The translations under genes and the position numbers were made by a program. The notes beneath the pieces are model-generated. The model saw only the letters and a program-made list of their open reading frames with translations. It did no database searches and had not been told where the DNA came from. Shown here one piece after another: positions 1 to 9,117 of a DNA stretch of 64,000 nucleotides. Source of the DNA: JAICYJ01 sp963797565 (GTDB lineage Bacteria > Actinomycetota > Thermoleophilia > Gaiellales > JAICJC01); the NCBI GenBank assembly GCA_963797565.1, contig CAWCPM010000015.1, forward strand, positions 248,001 through 312,000. The letters are read 5' to 3'. Within the stretch, counting starts at the first letter, position 1; the number at the start of each line of letters is the position of its first letter.

Positions 1-539
1 GCAACAAGCTGCGAAAGGCGGTCCGCCGCGGCGTCACGGTCAGCGCCAGCCGTAACCTGGAGCGTTTCTGGGGGCTCTACACCGACGCCATGCGCGGCCT
101 CGGCGCGGATGGCGGTTATCTGTTCCCGCTCGCCTACTTCGAGGCCCTGGACGCGCTCGGCGACGGCCTGCTGATGCTGGACGCAGGCTCCGCCGCCGCC
201 CTGTTTCTGTGCGGCGCCGGCGCCATGCACTACTTCCTCTCGGCCTCCACCGACGAGGGCCGCCGCAGCGCCGCCACCAACCTCGTCATCCATGAGGCCA
301 TGCGGATCGCACGAGACAGCGGCCTCGCCGTCCTCAACCTGGGCGGCGGCCTGCGCGAGGGCGACGCCCTGCACGGCTTCAAGTGCTCGTTCGGCCCCGG
401 CCGCGCCCCCTACTACGTGGGCTCGGCGATCCATGACCAGGCTGCCTACGATCGTCTCTGCGAGCGGGCCGGCGTCGATCCCGCCGACGCGTACTTCCCC
501 GCCTACCGCCGGCCTGCGGCGGTCGCCGCGGACGGCTGA
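1..539 (+). CDS. FemAB/GNAT-like acyltransferase, C-terminal part (5' end outside window)
   Basis: The frame is already open at base 3, so the start lies before the window; about 178 residues are visible. The tail contains NLGGGLREGDALHGFK followed by a short FG-rich turn, which resembles the C-terminal acyltransferase lobe of FemAB/BioF2-like GNAT proteins. Such proteins transfer amino-acyl or acyl groups to cell-wall or polysaccharide precursors; the substrate here cannot be told. It ends 15 bases before a glycosyltransferase on the same strand, so the two are probably co-transcribed in a surface-glycan cluster. Family call is by eye; exact function unknown. Confidence 0.6.
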   Translation, partial: NKLRKAVRRGVTVSASRNLERFWGLYTDAMRGLGADGGYLFPLAYFEALDALGDGLLMLDAGSAAALFLCGAGAMHYFLSASTDEGRRSAATNLVIHEAMRIARDSGLAVLNLGGGLREGDALHGFKCSFGPGRAPYYVGSAIHDQAAYDRLCERAGVDPADAYFPAYRRPAAVAADG

Positions 540-554
540 TCCTATGATTCGCCC

Positions 555-1700
555 GTGATCGGACTGCTCCAGATCCTGTTCTGGGCCTCGCTGGCTGCGC
601 TGGTCTGGACGCACCTCGGCTACCCGCTGTTCGTGGCCGCCTGGTCGCGCCTGCGCCCCTGGCCGGTAGCCAAGGCCGATGTGCTGCCCACGGTCAGCCT
701 GATCATCCCCGCCTACAACGAACAGGACGTGATCGAGGCCAAGCTCGAGAACGCTCTGGAGCTCGACTACCCCCGCGACCGGCTCGAGATCGTCGTCACC
801 TCCGACGCCTCCACCGACGCCACGCACGAGATCGTCCGCCGCTACGCCGACCGCGGCGTGCGCCTGCTGGTTTGCGACCGCGGCGGCAAGGTCGCCGCCC
901 AGGATCGGGCCGTGCGCGAGACCACCGGGGAGGTGGTGGCCTTCGGCGACGCCAACGTCCGCTGGGACCCCGACGCCCTGCTCGAGATCGTGAAGCCGTT
1001 CGCCGACCCGCGCGTGGGCATGGCCTGCGGCTACGTGCGCCTGGTCAACCCGGAGGGCGGCACCAACCAGGAGGGCCTCTACTGGCGCTACGAGATGTGG
1101 CTGCGAGAGCGAGAGTCGCGTGTGCACTCCATCACAGGCTCAAACGGCGCCATCTACGCCGTCCGCCGCGACGCCTACCGCGAGGTCGACCCCCGCTTCG
1201 GCCACGACATGTCCTTCCCGTACCTGATGGTGCAGAACGGCTACCGGGCCGTCTACGAGCCTGATGCGCGCGGCGTCGAGAGCATGACCACCGATATCGA
1301 GGACGAGTTCCGCCGCAAGGTGCGCATGTTCGAGCACGCCTGGCTGATGCTGTTCCGCGGGCACATGTTCGGCCTGCGCAGGCTGGGGCTGACCTACTGG
1401 ATCGAGCTGGTCTCGCACCGCCTGCTGCGCTACTGGAGCGGGCCGCTGCACATCGTGCTGCTGGTCACCAGTGCGCTGCTGGCCACCCAGGGCTGGATCT
1501 ATGCGGCCGTGCTGGCGCTGCAGCTGGCCGGGCTGGCGATGGCCGCGCTCTCGATCGCCACCGGCGGCCGTTTCCGCCCGCTGCGGGTGCTGCACTACTA
1601 CCTGCTGGTGACCCTGGCCACGGTGATCGCGCTGACGGGCTACCTGCGCCGCGGCGTCCCCGCCACCTGGGACAAGGCCGCCGGCTCCCGCATCACTTAG
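555..1700 (+). CDS. Membrane-anchored family 2 glycosyltransferase
   Basis: 381 residues with a GTG start. One N-terminal membrane segment (about residues 3-22) is followed by a GT-A domain: SLIIPAYNEQDVIEAKLEN nucleotide-binding start, TSDASTDAT, then GDANVRW as the likely metal-binding acidic site near residue 130, and GSNGAIYAVRRDAY. About three hydrophobic helices close the protein (residues 290-375). This is the architecture of processive or polyprenyl-linked sugar transferases acting at the cytoplasmic face of the membrane. Its stop overlaps the convergent sulfotransferase by a few bases if that gene is read in its corrected frame. Donor and acceptor sugars cannot be deduced. Confidence 0.85.
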   Translation: MIGLLQILFWASLAALVWTHLGYPLFVAAWSRLRPWPVAKADVLPTVSLIIPAYNEQDVIEAKLENALELDYPRDRLEIVVTSDASTDATHEIVRRYADRGVRLLVCDRGGKVAAQDRAVRETTGEVVAFGDANVRWDPDALLEIVKPFADPRVGMACGYVRLVNPEGGTNQEGLYWRYEMWLRERESRVHSITGSNGAIYAVRRDAYREVDPRFGHDMSFPYLMVQNGYRAVYEPDARGVESMTTDIEDEFRRKVRMFEHAWLMLFRGHMFGLRRLGLTYWIELVSHRLLRYWSGPLHIVLLVTSALLATQGWIYAAVLALQLAGLAMAALSIATGGRFRPLRVLHYYLLVTLATVIALTGYLRRGVPATWDKAAGSRIT

Positions 1701-2662
1701 ACAGCCTGCGCCGCACCAGGTAGGGCACCTCGCGTCCCCGCTCGCGCCACACGTGCAGCACCGTGAAGTGCCACAGCTTCACCGACCAGTTGTGCGCCAG
1801 GTAGGCGGCCGCGGGGACGCGCGGCGGCGTGCTGCCCGAGGCCGGTCTGGTACCCGTGGCGCTCGAGCTCGGCGCCGGCGATCGACTCGAACAGCGCGAT
1901 GTCGGAGCGCGACATCTGCCGCCGCCACTTGCCCACCGAGCCGGCGCTGATGCCAGCGTAGAGCTCGCGGAACCACGCCGCCTGCCCGGCCGCGATCAGC
2001 TCCGGCGGCGACTCCTCGACCGCCAGCATCTCGGGCCGGTAGCCGATCTCCAGAAACTCGCACACGGCTGGAATCGCCGTCTCCGGGCCGGCCACCAGAT
2101 CCTCGTAGCGCACCGTCAGCAGGTCGGCGCCCAACCACTCGGCCGCCCGTTCGCCGGCATCCACTGCCTCCCGCCACTGGTGCGCGGCCGCCCACACGTT
2201 GGCGGGGCCGAACGGCACCCGCAGCAGCGACAGCGCCACGTCCCGGCCGTCGCGCACCAGGTTCACGATCCGCGCCTCCGGGAACACCCGGCGCAGCTCG
2301 TCGATGTGGCCGATGTAGTACGGCGTCTTGTCACCCCAGCCGGGCTTCCCGTGCTGCGCCGCGTAGGCCAGGTACGGCGCCTCCAGCGCCGCCCGGTAGG
2401 CCGACTCGCCGCTGCGGCCGTCTCGCGGCGGCGGTGCTCCCTCCAGTCGCCACTCCCGCACCTTCGGATGCCGCCACACGGCCTCCGCCAGCCGGCCGAA
2501 CTGCTCGTCGCTTGTCAGGTCGCCGAACCGTGACCGGACGGCGGCCATGTCGGCGATGAACATCGACTCCGTCGGGATCGCGACGTCGTCGCTCCGGTCC
2601 AGGATCAGGCGCAGCATGGTGGTGCCGGACCGGTCACAGCCGACGATGAAGAAGGGCCGCAC
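1693..2662 (-). CDS. PAPS-dependent sulfotransferase (frameshifted near C-terminus)
   Basis: GTG start at 2662. The N-terminus VGCDRSGTTMLR is the 5'-phosphosulfate-binding loop of Sulfotransfer_3-type enzymes, and VRDGRDVALS is the 3'-phosphate-binding segment. The enzyme would move sulfate from PAPS to a hydroxyl, here probably on a polysaccharide or lipid of the surrounding glycan cluster. The uninterrupted frame runs to 1697 with an implausible Ala/Gly/Arg-rich tail. Another frame from about 1840 to the stop at 1693 encodes AYLAHNWSVKLWHFTVLHVW, a much better protein end, so I infer a one-base shift between about 1815 and 1845. PAPS could come from the Sat/CysC genes at 14-16 kb. Confidence 0.8.
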
Positions 2663-2671
2663 GCCCCCAAC

Positions 2672-3965
2672 CTACCGCGAACGCAGCATGTACAGGTGGC
2701 GCGGGCCGGTCACGACCAGCTCCTTCGGCCCGGCGGTCGCGACGGTCGAGTACCAGCCGTCGGGGAAGTGCCAGACCTTGCGGCCGGTGCGCGGGTCGAA
2801 CGCCCACGTGTTGCCGCTGTCGCCGGAGGCGCCGTGCGACGACACGTACACGTAGCGGCCGATCACGGTCGGCGACGACGTCGTGATGTACGGCAGCTTC
2901 GTGCTCCAGCGCACCGCACCGGTGCGCGCGTCCATCGCCTCGAAGTTGCCGTCGTAGCCGGTGTCGAACACCATCCCGTTCCACACCGCCGGGCTGCCGT
3001 AGACCCAGCCGTCGATCGTGTGCGTCCAGGCGATGCGGCCGTTCGAGGCCACGAACGAGTACAGCTTGCCGTCCGTGTTCCCGATGTAGACGCGGCCGTA
3101 GCGCACGTTCGCGGTCGAGTAGAAGGTGCCCGACCGCAGGCCCGAGGACAGCCCGTTGCTCACGGTGCGCCAGATCAGGCCGCCGTTGCCGGCCCGCAGG
3201 CTGTACATGACGCCCGCGTAGTCGCCGAAGAACAGGCGCCCACCCGACACCGCGATCGCTCCCTTGACGGCGCCGGACGTGTGGAACGTCCACAGCACCC
3301 GCCCGCTGCCGGCGTCCAGCGCGCGCACGCTGCCGTCCAGGCCGCCCATGTACAGCCGCCCTGCCGCGAGCGTCGGCGGCGACTCCATCTGCTCGCCGAT
3401 GTTGCGCTTCCAGACCACCTTGCCGGTGGCCGCGTCCAGCGCGTAGATGTTGCGATCGTATGACCCGAAGTAGACACGGCCGCGGTAGTAGGCGGGCTGG
3501 TTCAGCACCTTCGGGTACCGCTTCGACCAGATCAGCGCGCCGCTGTTGGCGTGGTAGGCGCCCACCCAGCCCGAGTCGGCGGCCAGGTAGAGCACGCCGT
3601 CCACGTACGACGGCGGGTACTCGAGGACGCCGTGCCCGGGCTTCTTCCAGACCCTCGTGTACGGCGGTGCCACCTCGGTCATGTCGGAGGCGTCGCGGTT
3701 ATGGGCCGCGTTCCGCCCATACATCGGCCAGGGCGCGCCGTAGTCGGGCTGCTTGGTGGCCGCCGGTCGTATCCGGCGCCGACGACGTCGGCTCGGCCGC
3801 GCTCGTGAACGGCTCGCTGAGCCCGTTGTGGACGTCCGCGACGGGTCGTGATGCGATCACGTAGGCAGCCGCCGCACCACCGCACAGCAGCAGCAGGAGA
3901 GCGGCGGCCAGGATCAGGAGCTTCCTGTGGCGCCTCAAAGTGCTCCGATGGTAGCAGCGGCACAT
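2672..3965 (-). CDS. Membrane-anchored PQQ/BamB-like beta-propeller protein (frameshifted)
   Basis: The body (codons from 3724 down) shows repeated blade motifs such as GVLYLAADSGWVGAYHANSG and LDAATGKVVWKR, diagnostic of PQQ-type propellers. This frame has no good start. The missing N-terminus is found in another frame from ATG 3965: a basic stretch, a membrane anchor (LLILAAALLLLLCGG) and a Ser/Thr/Pro-rich linker. The frames join at about 3752-3762, giving roughly 430 residues. Domain order: one N-terminal membrane helix, flexible linker, extracytoplasmic propeller of 7-8 blades. Such propellers are scaffolds or quinoprotein-like domains; no catalytic role can be assigned. It lies 9 bases upstream of the sulfotransferase in the same direction. 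Confidence 0.75.
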
Positions 3966-4011
3966 TGACGCACCCCGCAGGCCCGGCCGCTGGTCGCAGT
4001 ACAGTTGCGCG

Positions 4012-6085
4012 GTGCTGCCAAGGGACCTTGCCGCCGTCGTACGGGCAGTGCTGGTGGTGGCGATCGCGGCCGCCGTCACGCGAGCGGCAGGTGCCCTGCT
4101 CCCCTCGCAGCCGGCGCTGGTGCTGGCCATGGCGACGACGCTGGTGCTGCCGGGCTGGGCGCTGGCCTGCGCCGTGGGCCTGTCACGGCGACTGGACACG
4201 GTCGGCATGCTGGGCGCCGTGCCGGTGGCCGGCATGGCGGCCTGGACGCCCGCGCTGGCGCTCGGATTCGCGGTCGGGCTCACGTTCGACATGGTGCTGG
4301 CGATCGTCGCCGTGCAGACGATCGTGCTGCTGGCGGTGAGCGACCCGCGCCCGCAGGGCATCGGCGCGCAAGACCGGCTGGTGCTCGTGATCGCCGCGCC
4401 GCTCGCAGCCCTGCTCTCGCTGCAGTGGCAGGAGCCGCTGGCCGGGGATGCCGTGTTCCACCTGGCGCGCGTCCGCAAGATCCTGGCCGTGCCGCACCTG
4501 TCGCTCGACTCCGTCAGCGAGCTGGCCAACGGCAAGCCCCACGCCGGGTACGTGTTCCCGCTGCTGCACGCCGTGGAGGCGGCCTCGCTGCGGGTCGCCG
4601 GCATCAATCCCACGACCGGCTTTCCCGACCTGGTTCCGGCGGCGGTGATCCTGGTGGTGTTCACCACGTTCGCGGCCGGCCGCGCCGTCGGCGGCACCGC
4701 CGTCGGCACCTCCGCACTGGCGCTGGTGCTGTGGACGTGGATGGTCAGCACCTACCCGAACCTGGGCATGGCCAGCTGGCCGGGGCAGTTCACGTTCCTG
4801 GTGCTGATGCCGGTCGGCGTACTGGCGATCACCGAGCTGCTGCGCACGCCCGGCGACCGCCGGCTGACCGCCCTCTTGGCGGCGACGGCGCTCTCGGTTT
4901 CGCTCGTCCACGTCAGCTATGCCGTACCGCTGCTGGCGCTGCTGGTGGGAGTGGTCGCCTACGCGCGCCGATGCGTGCTGCCCGTGGCGCTGGCCGGTGC
5001 AGTCGCCGCCGCCGTCTTCGGCTTCGTCTGGCTGGCGGCGCTGCATGGCTACCCGAAGCCGGTGATCCGGGCCGGGCCCTACGTGCACGCCACCTCCGAC
5101 GTGTTCGTGCTGGTGCACGGGCACGCTTTGGCCGTGAACGCCCAGAACATCCTCGAGAACCAGCCCGGCTTCCTGATCGCGCTGCTGGCGCTGGTGCCGC
5201 TGCTGATCTGGCGGGCGCCATCGCTCGCCTACCCGTCGGCGCTGATGTCGGGCGTACTGGTGCTGGTGGCGGCGCCGGGGCCGGTGCTGCTGCTGAATGC
5301 CACGGTCGGGATCGGCCAGGCGCACCGCTTCGGCACCGCCGTCCCCTGGGAGGTGGTGACGGCCGTGGTCGCGGCGCTGGTCGTGATGTACGCCGACCGG
5401 CGCTGGATCCTGCCGGCGCTGGTGCTGCTCGTCGCGGCGGGCGCAATCGGGCCGAGCCGGGTGCAGTCGCTGTGGGACGTCGCCCCCAGCTTCCCGACCA
5501 CGCCGATCGCGATCGCGGCGCTGGCCGGCGCGGTCTGGTACGCGGTGCGCCGCCTGCGCGCGCTGCCGGCGCCGCCGCATGCAGGCGGCGGTGCTGCCGA
5601 CCCTCGCCGTGGCGCTGGCGGCCGTGATGCTGAGCGACCCGTCGTCGCTGCGGACGGTCGTGTCGGACGTCGTTCACGGCCAACCGCGGGTGCAGCGGAG
5701 CACCGTGCCGCCCGCGATCGTGAACTGGCTGAACGAGCACGGTGGCTCGATGCCGGTGGTGCTGTCCGACCAGCTGCGCTCCTACCGGCTGGGTGCCTAC
5801 ACCAACGCCTACGTCGTGGCGGTGCCCGAGGTGCGCACCCGCGCAGAGCCGGCCAGCCTGCCAGAGCAGCGCCGGCAGGACGTGATCACCTTCCTCAACC
5901 CGAGCAGCTCCGAGGCCGAGCGCGAGGCCATCATCCGCAAGTACGGGGTCACCGACCTGGTGATTCCTGCCGCCAGCTCCGGGCTGATCAGGCAGCTCGA
6001 CCAGGATCCGCTGCTGCAGCCGCGGCTGCACGTGCCCGGCAAGGGCCACGGCTGGGAGATCTACAGCGTGCGGCGGCCCTCCTAG
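4012..6085 (+). CDS. Large polytopic membrane protein, possible GT-C-type (frameshifted)
   Basis: GTG start at 4012. About 520 residues of alternating hydrophobic helices follow (a dozen or so), with loops such as GDAVFHLARVRKIL that place an acidic residue and His in the first large outer loop, as in GT-C glycosyltransferases and related DUF proteins. After about 5578 this frame becomes non-protein-like, while the next frame begins MQAAVLPTLAVALAAVMLSD and continues as a soluble C-terminal domain to a stop at 6085. I therefore join the two with a one-base shift at about 5570-5582. The gene is divergent from the propeller gene, with 46 bases between starts. Function inferred only from topology and glycan context. 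Confidence 0.65.
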
Positions 6086-6090
6086 CGCAC

Positions 6091-7425
6091 TTAGCGGGCC
6101 CGCGCCGGAGCCGAGACGGTACGCGGGACGGCCACCCGTGCCGGCGCGAACAGGGCGTAGCCCGCGACCACCAGCAGCAGCACCACGTAGAAGTAGTCGA
6201 AGCCCATCGTCAGGTAGAAGAAGTTCGCGGCCACGGTGGCGGCCAGGGCGGCCACCAGACTGTTGGCCAGCAGCCTGCGGTCGGGGTCGGCCGCGTGTCG
6301 CATTGCCAGCGCGCAGGCGGTCACCCAGGCGAAGAAGCCGAGGTACACCGCCAGCCCCACAACCCCGGTCTCGACCAGCGTGGCCACCCAGAAGCTGTGC
6401 GGGCCGAAGTCCGTCTTGCCCGTCAGGAACTGGTAGAAGACCGCGAACGTGTTGTAGCCCATGCCGAACAGCGGGTGCGGGTCGAGCGCCGGGCCGACCA
6501 GCGAGTAGAACTCGAAGTGCGTCTTCACGCCGCTGCCGTTCACGTTCGTCCGCGAGCTGATCACGGTGCGGACGAAGCTCGAGCTCGAGTACAGCAGCAG
6601 CAGCGCGGCGATCGGCACGCCCAGCGCCAGCAGCATCGTTCGCAGCCGCGGCAGGCGCGGCAGGATCGTCGGCGCCAGTACCAGCAGGCCGACGACGTCG
6701 CCCAGCGCGGCGCTGCGGGACAGCGTCAGCGCCTGCACCGTCAGCAGGAACACCAGCAGCAGCCCCAGACGTCGCTGGCCGCGCCGGTCGGCCAGGTAGC
6801 GCGGCAGCAGGATCATCAGCGGCACGCACAGCATCACGCCCAGGTGATTGGGATCGCCTGTCAGCGCGTTGATCCGGTAGATGCTCTGGCTGCCGCCGAC
6901 CACGCCGTAGACGTTGATGCCGTTGGCCTTGCCCTGGCCGGCGGTCAGCGGTGCCACCACCAGCTGGTCGAGGTTGATGCCGACACTCACCACCAGAATC
7001 AGCTGCAACAGCCCGTAGGCCGCGTTCGCCACCAGGCCGATCAGGAACCAGCGCAGCGACCGGTCGAACAGCTCCGCGCCGCGGCGCAGGATGTAGGCCG
7101 TGGCCGCGACCAGGAAGCCGAAGTGGATCACCCAGGTGGTCACACCCTTCGCCCAGAAGGACAGGCCCTCCCGCGTCTGCAGGTCGAAGTAGCCGGCCAG
7201 GTAGACGGCCAGGAACACCAGCATGAAGCCGGACAGCGTGATGCAGACCCGCGGCATCGCGCTGTCGCGAGTGCGCAGCCTGTCCAGCAGGAAGGCGCCG
7301 ACGAAGGCCAGGCAGGTGATGTTGGTGATGGTCAGGTCGAGGCCGCCGGCCTGCCACTGGATCTTCGCCGTCGTCTGGACGAACAGCGTCGCCATCAGCA
7401 GGCGATCGAGCCAGCGGGTGCTCAT
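6091..7425 (-). CDS. O-antigen ligase/polymerase-like membrane protein
   Basis: 444 residues, ATG start at 7425 overlapping the stop of the upstream glycosyltransferase (ATGA), so translationally coupled. About 10-12 membrane helices surround one large periplasm-side loop (about residues 240-300, with SFVRTVISSRTNVNGSGV), followed by GPALDPHPLFGMGYNTFAVF, the conserved G-G-N segment typical of Wzy/WaaL (PF04932) proteins. These enzymes link or polymerise lipid-carried oligosaccharides outside the membrane. The open frame extends upstream to 7812 but that part is antisense to the glycosyltransferase and is not protein-like. A second homologue sits at 10743-12179. Confidence 0.8.
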   Translation of the reverse strand: MSTRWLDRLLMATLFVQTTAKIQWQAGGLDLTITNITCLAFVGAFLLDRLRTRDSAMPRVCITLSGFMLVFLAVYLAGYFDLQTREGLSFWAKGVTTWVIHFGFLVAATAYILRRGAELFDRSLRWFLIGLVANAAYGLLQLILVVSVGINLDQLVVAPLTAGQGKANGINVYGVVGGSQSIYRINALTGDPNHLGVMLCVPLMILLPRYLADRRGQRRLGLLLVFLLTVQALTLSRSAALGDVVGLLVLAPTILPRLPRLRTMLLALGVPIAALLLLYSSSSFVRTVISSRTNVNGSGVKTHFEFYSLVGPALDPHPLFGMGYNTFAVFYQFLTGKTDFGPHSFWVATLVETGVVGLAVYLGFFAWVTACALAMRHAADPDRRLLANSLVAALAATVAANFFYLTMGFDYFYVVLLLVVAGYALFAPARVAVPRTVSAPARAR

Positions 7426-8705
7426 CCCGCCACCCGTCGCAGCACCGCGGCCAGCTCGCCGGCCCGCCCCGCGCGCGACAGCCGGTCGCGCACCTCGTCG
7501 GGCTGCTCGACGTCCGCCAGGCCGCCGTTCTGCCAGCCGTCCACCATCTGCTCCAGCGCGGCCGAGATCGCGCCCACGTCGTCGGAGTCGACCACGCTGC
7601 CGGCGCCGACCGACCGGATCAGGTTGGCCGCCGCGCCGCTGGGGGGCACGGCCGCCAGCATCGGGCGGCGCGCGGCCACGTACTCGAACACCTTTCCCGA
7701 CAGCACCGTGTCGCCGCGGCCGTCCGCGTGCGGTATCAGCAGCAGCAGCGCGTCCGCCGCCCGCTGTGCCCGGATCGACTCGCTGTAGGGCAGGAAGCCC
7801 TCCTCGCGCCATGCGCCGTCGATGCCGAGGCCGTGTGCGAACGTGCGGTCCTCGCCCCGCAGATCGCCGATGAAGCGCGCCAGGACGAGGCCCTCCAGAT
7901 CGGAGCGGCGGTCGAGCAGCCCGGCCAGCGCCTGCAGGAACGGCCGCGGCGAGCGCTGACCGAAGAACGACCCCGCGTGCACGATCGTGAAGCGATCGTT
8001 GGGCCGGTAGCAGAGCTGCTCGAAGTCGTCGAAGTCGGCGCCGTTCTCGATCACGGTCGTCTTGTGCGCCGCGTCCGGGTGCAGATGGCCGATCTCCTGG
8101 GCGATCGAGCCGGTCGCCGCCGTCAACGCCGCCGCCCGCCGTCCCACGGATGCGGCCATCCGAGACACCACGGCCCGCTTGGCACGCACGCCGGCCTTGT
8201 CGTAATCCCGGTGCGGGTTGTCCAGCCAGGAGTCACGGAAGTCGGCGACGAACGGCCGGCGCGTCGCGGTCGCGATCGCCTCGGCCACCAGATGAGTGGA
8301 GCTGGGAGGCGACGTCGACATGATCACGTCGATGTCGTGCCTGCGAACCACCCCGATGCCGGCCGGGACGGCGGTCGCCAGCCACGGCGTCGCCTTGTCG
8401 GGGATCAGCGCCCGCTGGTACACGAAACGGGCCTCGGTGCCGAGCCGGCCCAGCCCGGAGCGGCCCTCCAGCGCATCCGCATGCGACATCGAGCGCGGGC
8501 CCAGGAACCGGCAGCGGTGCACCGTCGTGGTGGCCGGGATCGCCTCCAGCAGGTGCTCGTCGCGGGCGAACCACTTGGGGTCGTGCGGGGTCAGCACGTG
8601 CACCTCGACGCCGTGCTCAGGCAGGAACTTGCAGAATTTGAGCGTCCGCTGCACGCCTCCGCCTCCGGCCGGTGGGAAGTAGAAGGCGACGATCAGGACT
8701 CGCAT
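7422..8705 (-). CDS. Family 4 (GT-B) glycosyltransferase
   Basis: 427 residues. The start is ATG 8705, giving MRVLIVAFYFPPAGGGGVQR, the classic N-terminal Rossmann start of GT4 enzymes with the glycine-rich loop. The C-terminal domain has VHAGSFFGQRSPRPFLQAL and the donor-binding KVFEYVAARRPMLA (E-x7-E region). Likely transfers a nucleotide-activated sugar to a membrane-linked glycan. A TAGACT -10 box at 8714-8719 lies 8 bases before the ATG, suggesting a leaderless message; an upstream in-frame extension to 8753 is rejected for that reason. Its stop overlaps the start of the O-antigen-ligase-like gene. Sugar specificity unknown. Confidence 0.88.
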   Translation of the reverse strand: MRVLIVAFYFPPAGGGGVQRTLKFCKFLPEHGVEVHVLTPHDPKWFARDEHLLEAIPATTTVHRCRFLGPRSMSHADALEGRSGLGRLGTEARFVYQRALIPDKATPWLATAVPAGIGVVRRHDIDVIMSTSPPSSTHLVAEAIATATRRPFVADFRDSWLDNPHRDYDKAGVRAKRAVVSRMAASVGRRAAALTAATGSIAQEIGHLHPDAAHKTTVIENGADFDDFEQLCYRPNDRFTIVHAGSFFGQRSPRPFLQALAGLLDRRSDLEGLVLARFIGDLRGEDRTFAHGLGIDGAWREEGFLPYSESIRAQRAADALLLLIPHADGRGDTVLSGKVFEYVAARRPMLAAVPPSGAAANLIRSVGAGSVVDSDDVGAISAALEQMVDGWQNGGLADVEQPDEVRDRLSRAGRAGELAAVLRRVAG

Positions 8706-8713
8706 CACCGGGC

Positions 8714-8719
8714 AGTCTA
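8714..8719 (-). promoter_or_regulatory. -10 box TAGACT of leaderless glycosyltransferase promoter
   Basis: TAGACT read on the minus strand ends 8 bases before ATG 8705, matching the TANNNT-to-start spacing seen at many genes in this window. It is back to back with the plus-strand box at 8733-8738. Confidence 0.5.
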
Positions 8720-8732
8720 GGGTCGCCCCCTC

Positions 8733-8738
8733 TAGGAT
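8733..8738 (+). promoter_or_regulatory. -10 box TAGGAT of leaderless ATL promoter
   Basis: TAGGAT is followed by 7 bases and then ATG 8746. No Shine-Dalgarno-like sequence fits between them, so transcription probably starts at the initiation codon. Confidence 0.55.
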
Positions 8739-8745
8739 CGCCGCG

Positions 8746-9117
8746 ATGAACATCCCGCCCGGATTCCGGATCGTGGCCGAGACCAGTGCCTTCGAGCGGT
8801 CCGTGGCCGAGATGGTGCGCCGGGTCCCGGCCGGGACGGTTGCCAGCTACGGCCGGATCGCGGCCTGGCTGGGGAAGCCGGCCGCCGCCCGGGCCGTGGG
8901 CGGCGCGATGGCGCGCTCGCTGGACGGCGTGCCGGCTCACCGTGTGGTCACGTCCGGCGGCCGGCTGGCGCCCGGCTGGGAGCGGGAACAGGCGGAGCTG
9001 CTGCGCGCCGAGGGCGTTCGCGTCTGGCGCGGCCACGTGCGCGAGCCGATCCCGTGGTGGGATGGTCCTGAAACCCGGCGGCCTAGGAGTACTCAACCTG
9101 GTCGTAGTAGCGGGTGA
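8746..9117 (+). CDS. Alkyltransferase-like protein (ATL), MGMT fold without the acceptor cysteine
   Basis: 123 residues. The DNA-binding part of the O6-alkylguanine methyltransferase fold is clear: TVASYGRIA (flipping Tyr35), an arginine finger at Arg49 in AARAVGGAM, and PAHRVV at residues 63-68. In active MGMT that last motif is PCHRV; here Cys is replaced by Ala, so the protein cannot accept alkyl groups. ATL proteins of this kind bind O6-alkylguanine and hand the lesion to nucleotide excision repair. The last 35 bases overlap the convergent ATP-grasp gene, so the true C-terminus may be shorter in sense than the frame suggests, but WRGHVREPIPWW is a normal family ending. Confidence 0.85.
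   Translation: MNIPPGFRIVAETSAFERSVAEMVRRVPAGTVASYGRIAAWLGKPAAARAVGGAMARSLDGVPAHRVVTSGGRLAPGWEREQAELLRAEGVRVWRGHVREPIPWWDGPETRRPRSTQPGRSSG

Noticed and set aside
5583..7788. Continuation of the 4012 frame as a 1258-codon open frame
   Set aside because: After about 5580 the translation loses hydrophobic-helix character and becomes Arg/Gln/His-rich. It is antisense to the O-antigen-ligase-like gene, a typical shadow in high-GC DNA; the real continuation is in the next frame to 6085.
9098..9115. GGTCGTAG half-site resembling the CTACGACC operator
   Set aside because: It lies inside the end of the ATP-grasp gene (codons for YYDQVEYS), is unpaired and has no promoter near it.
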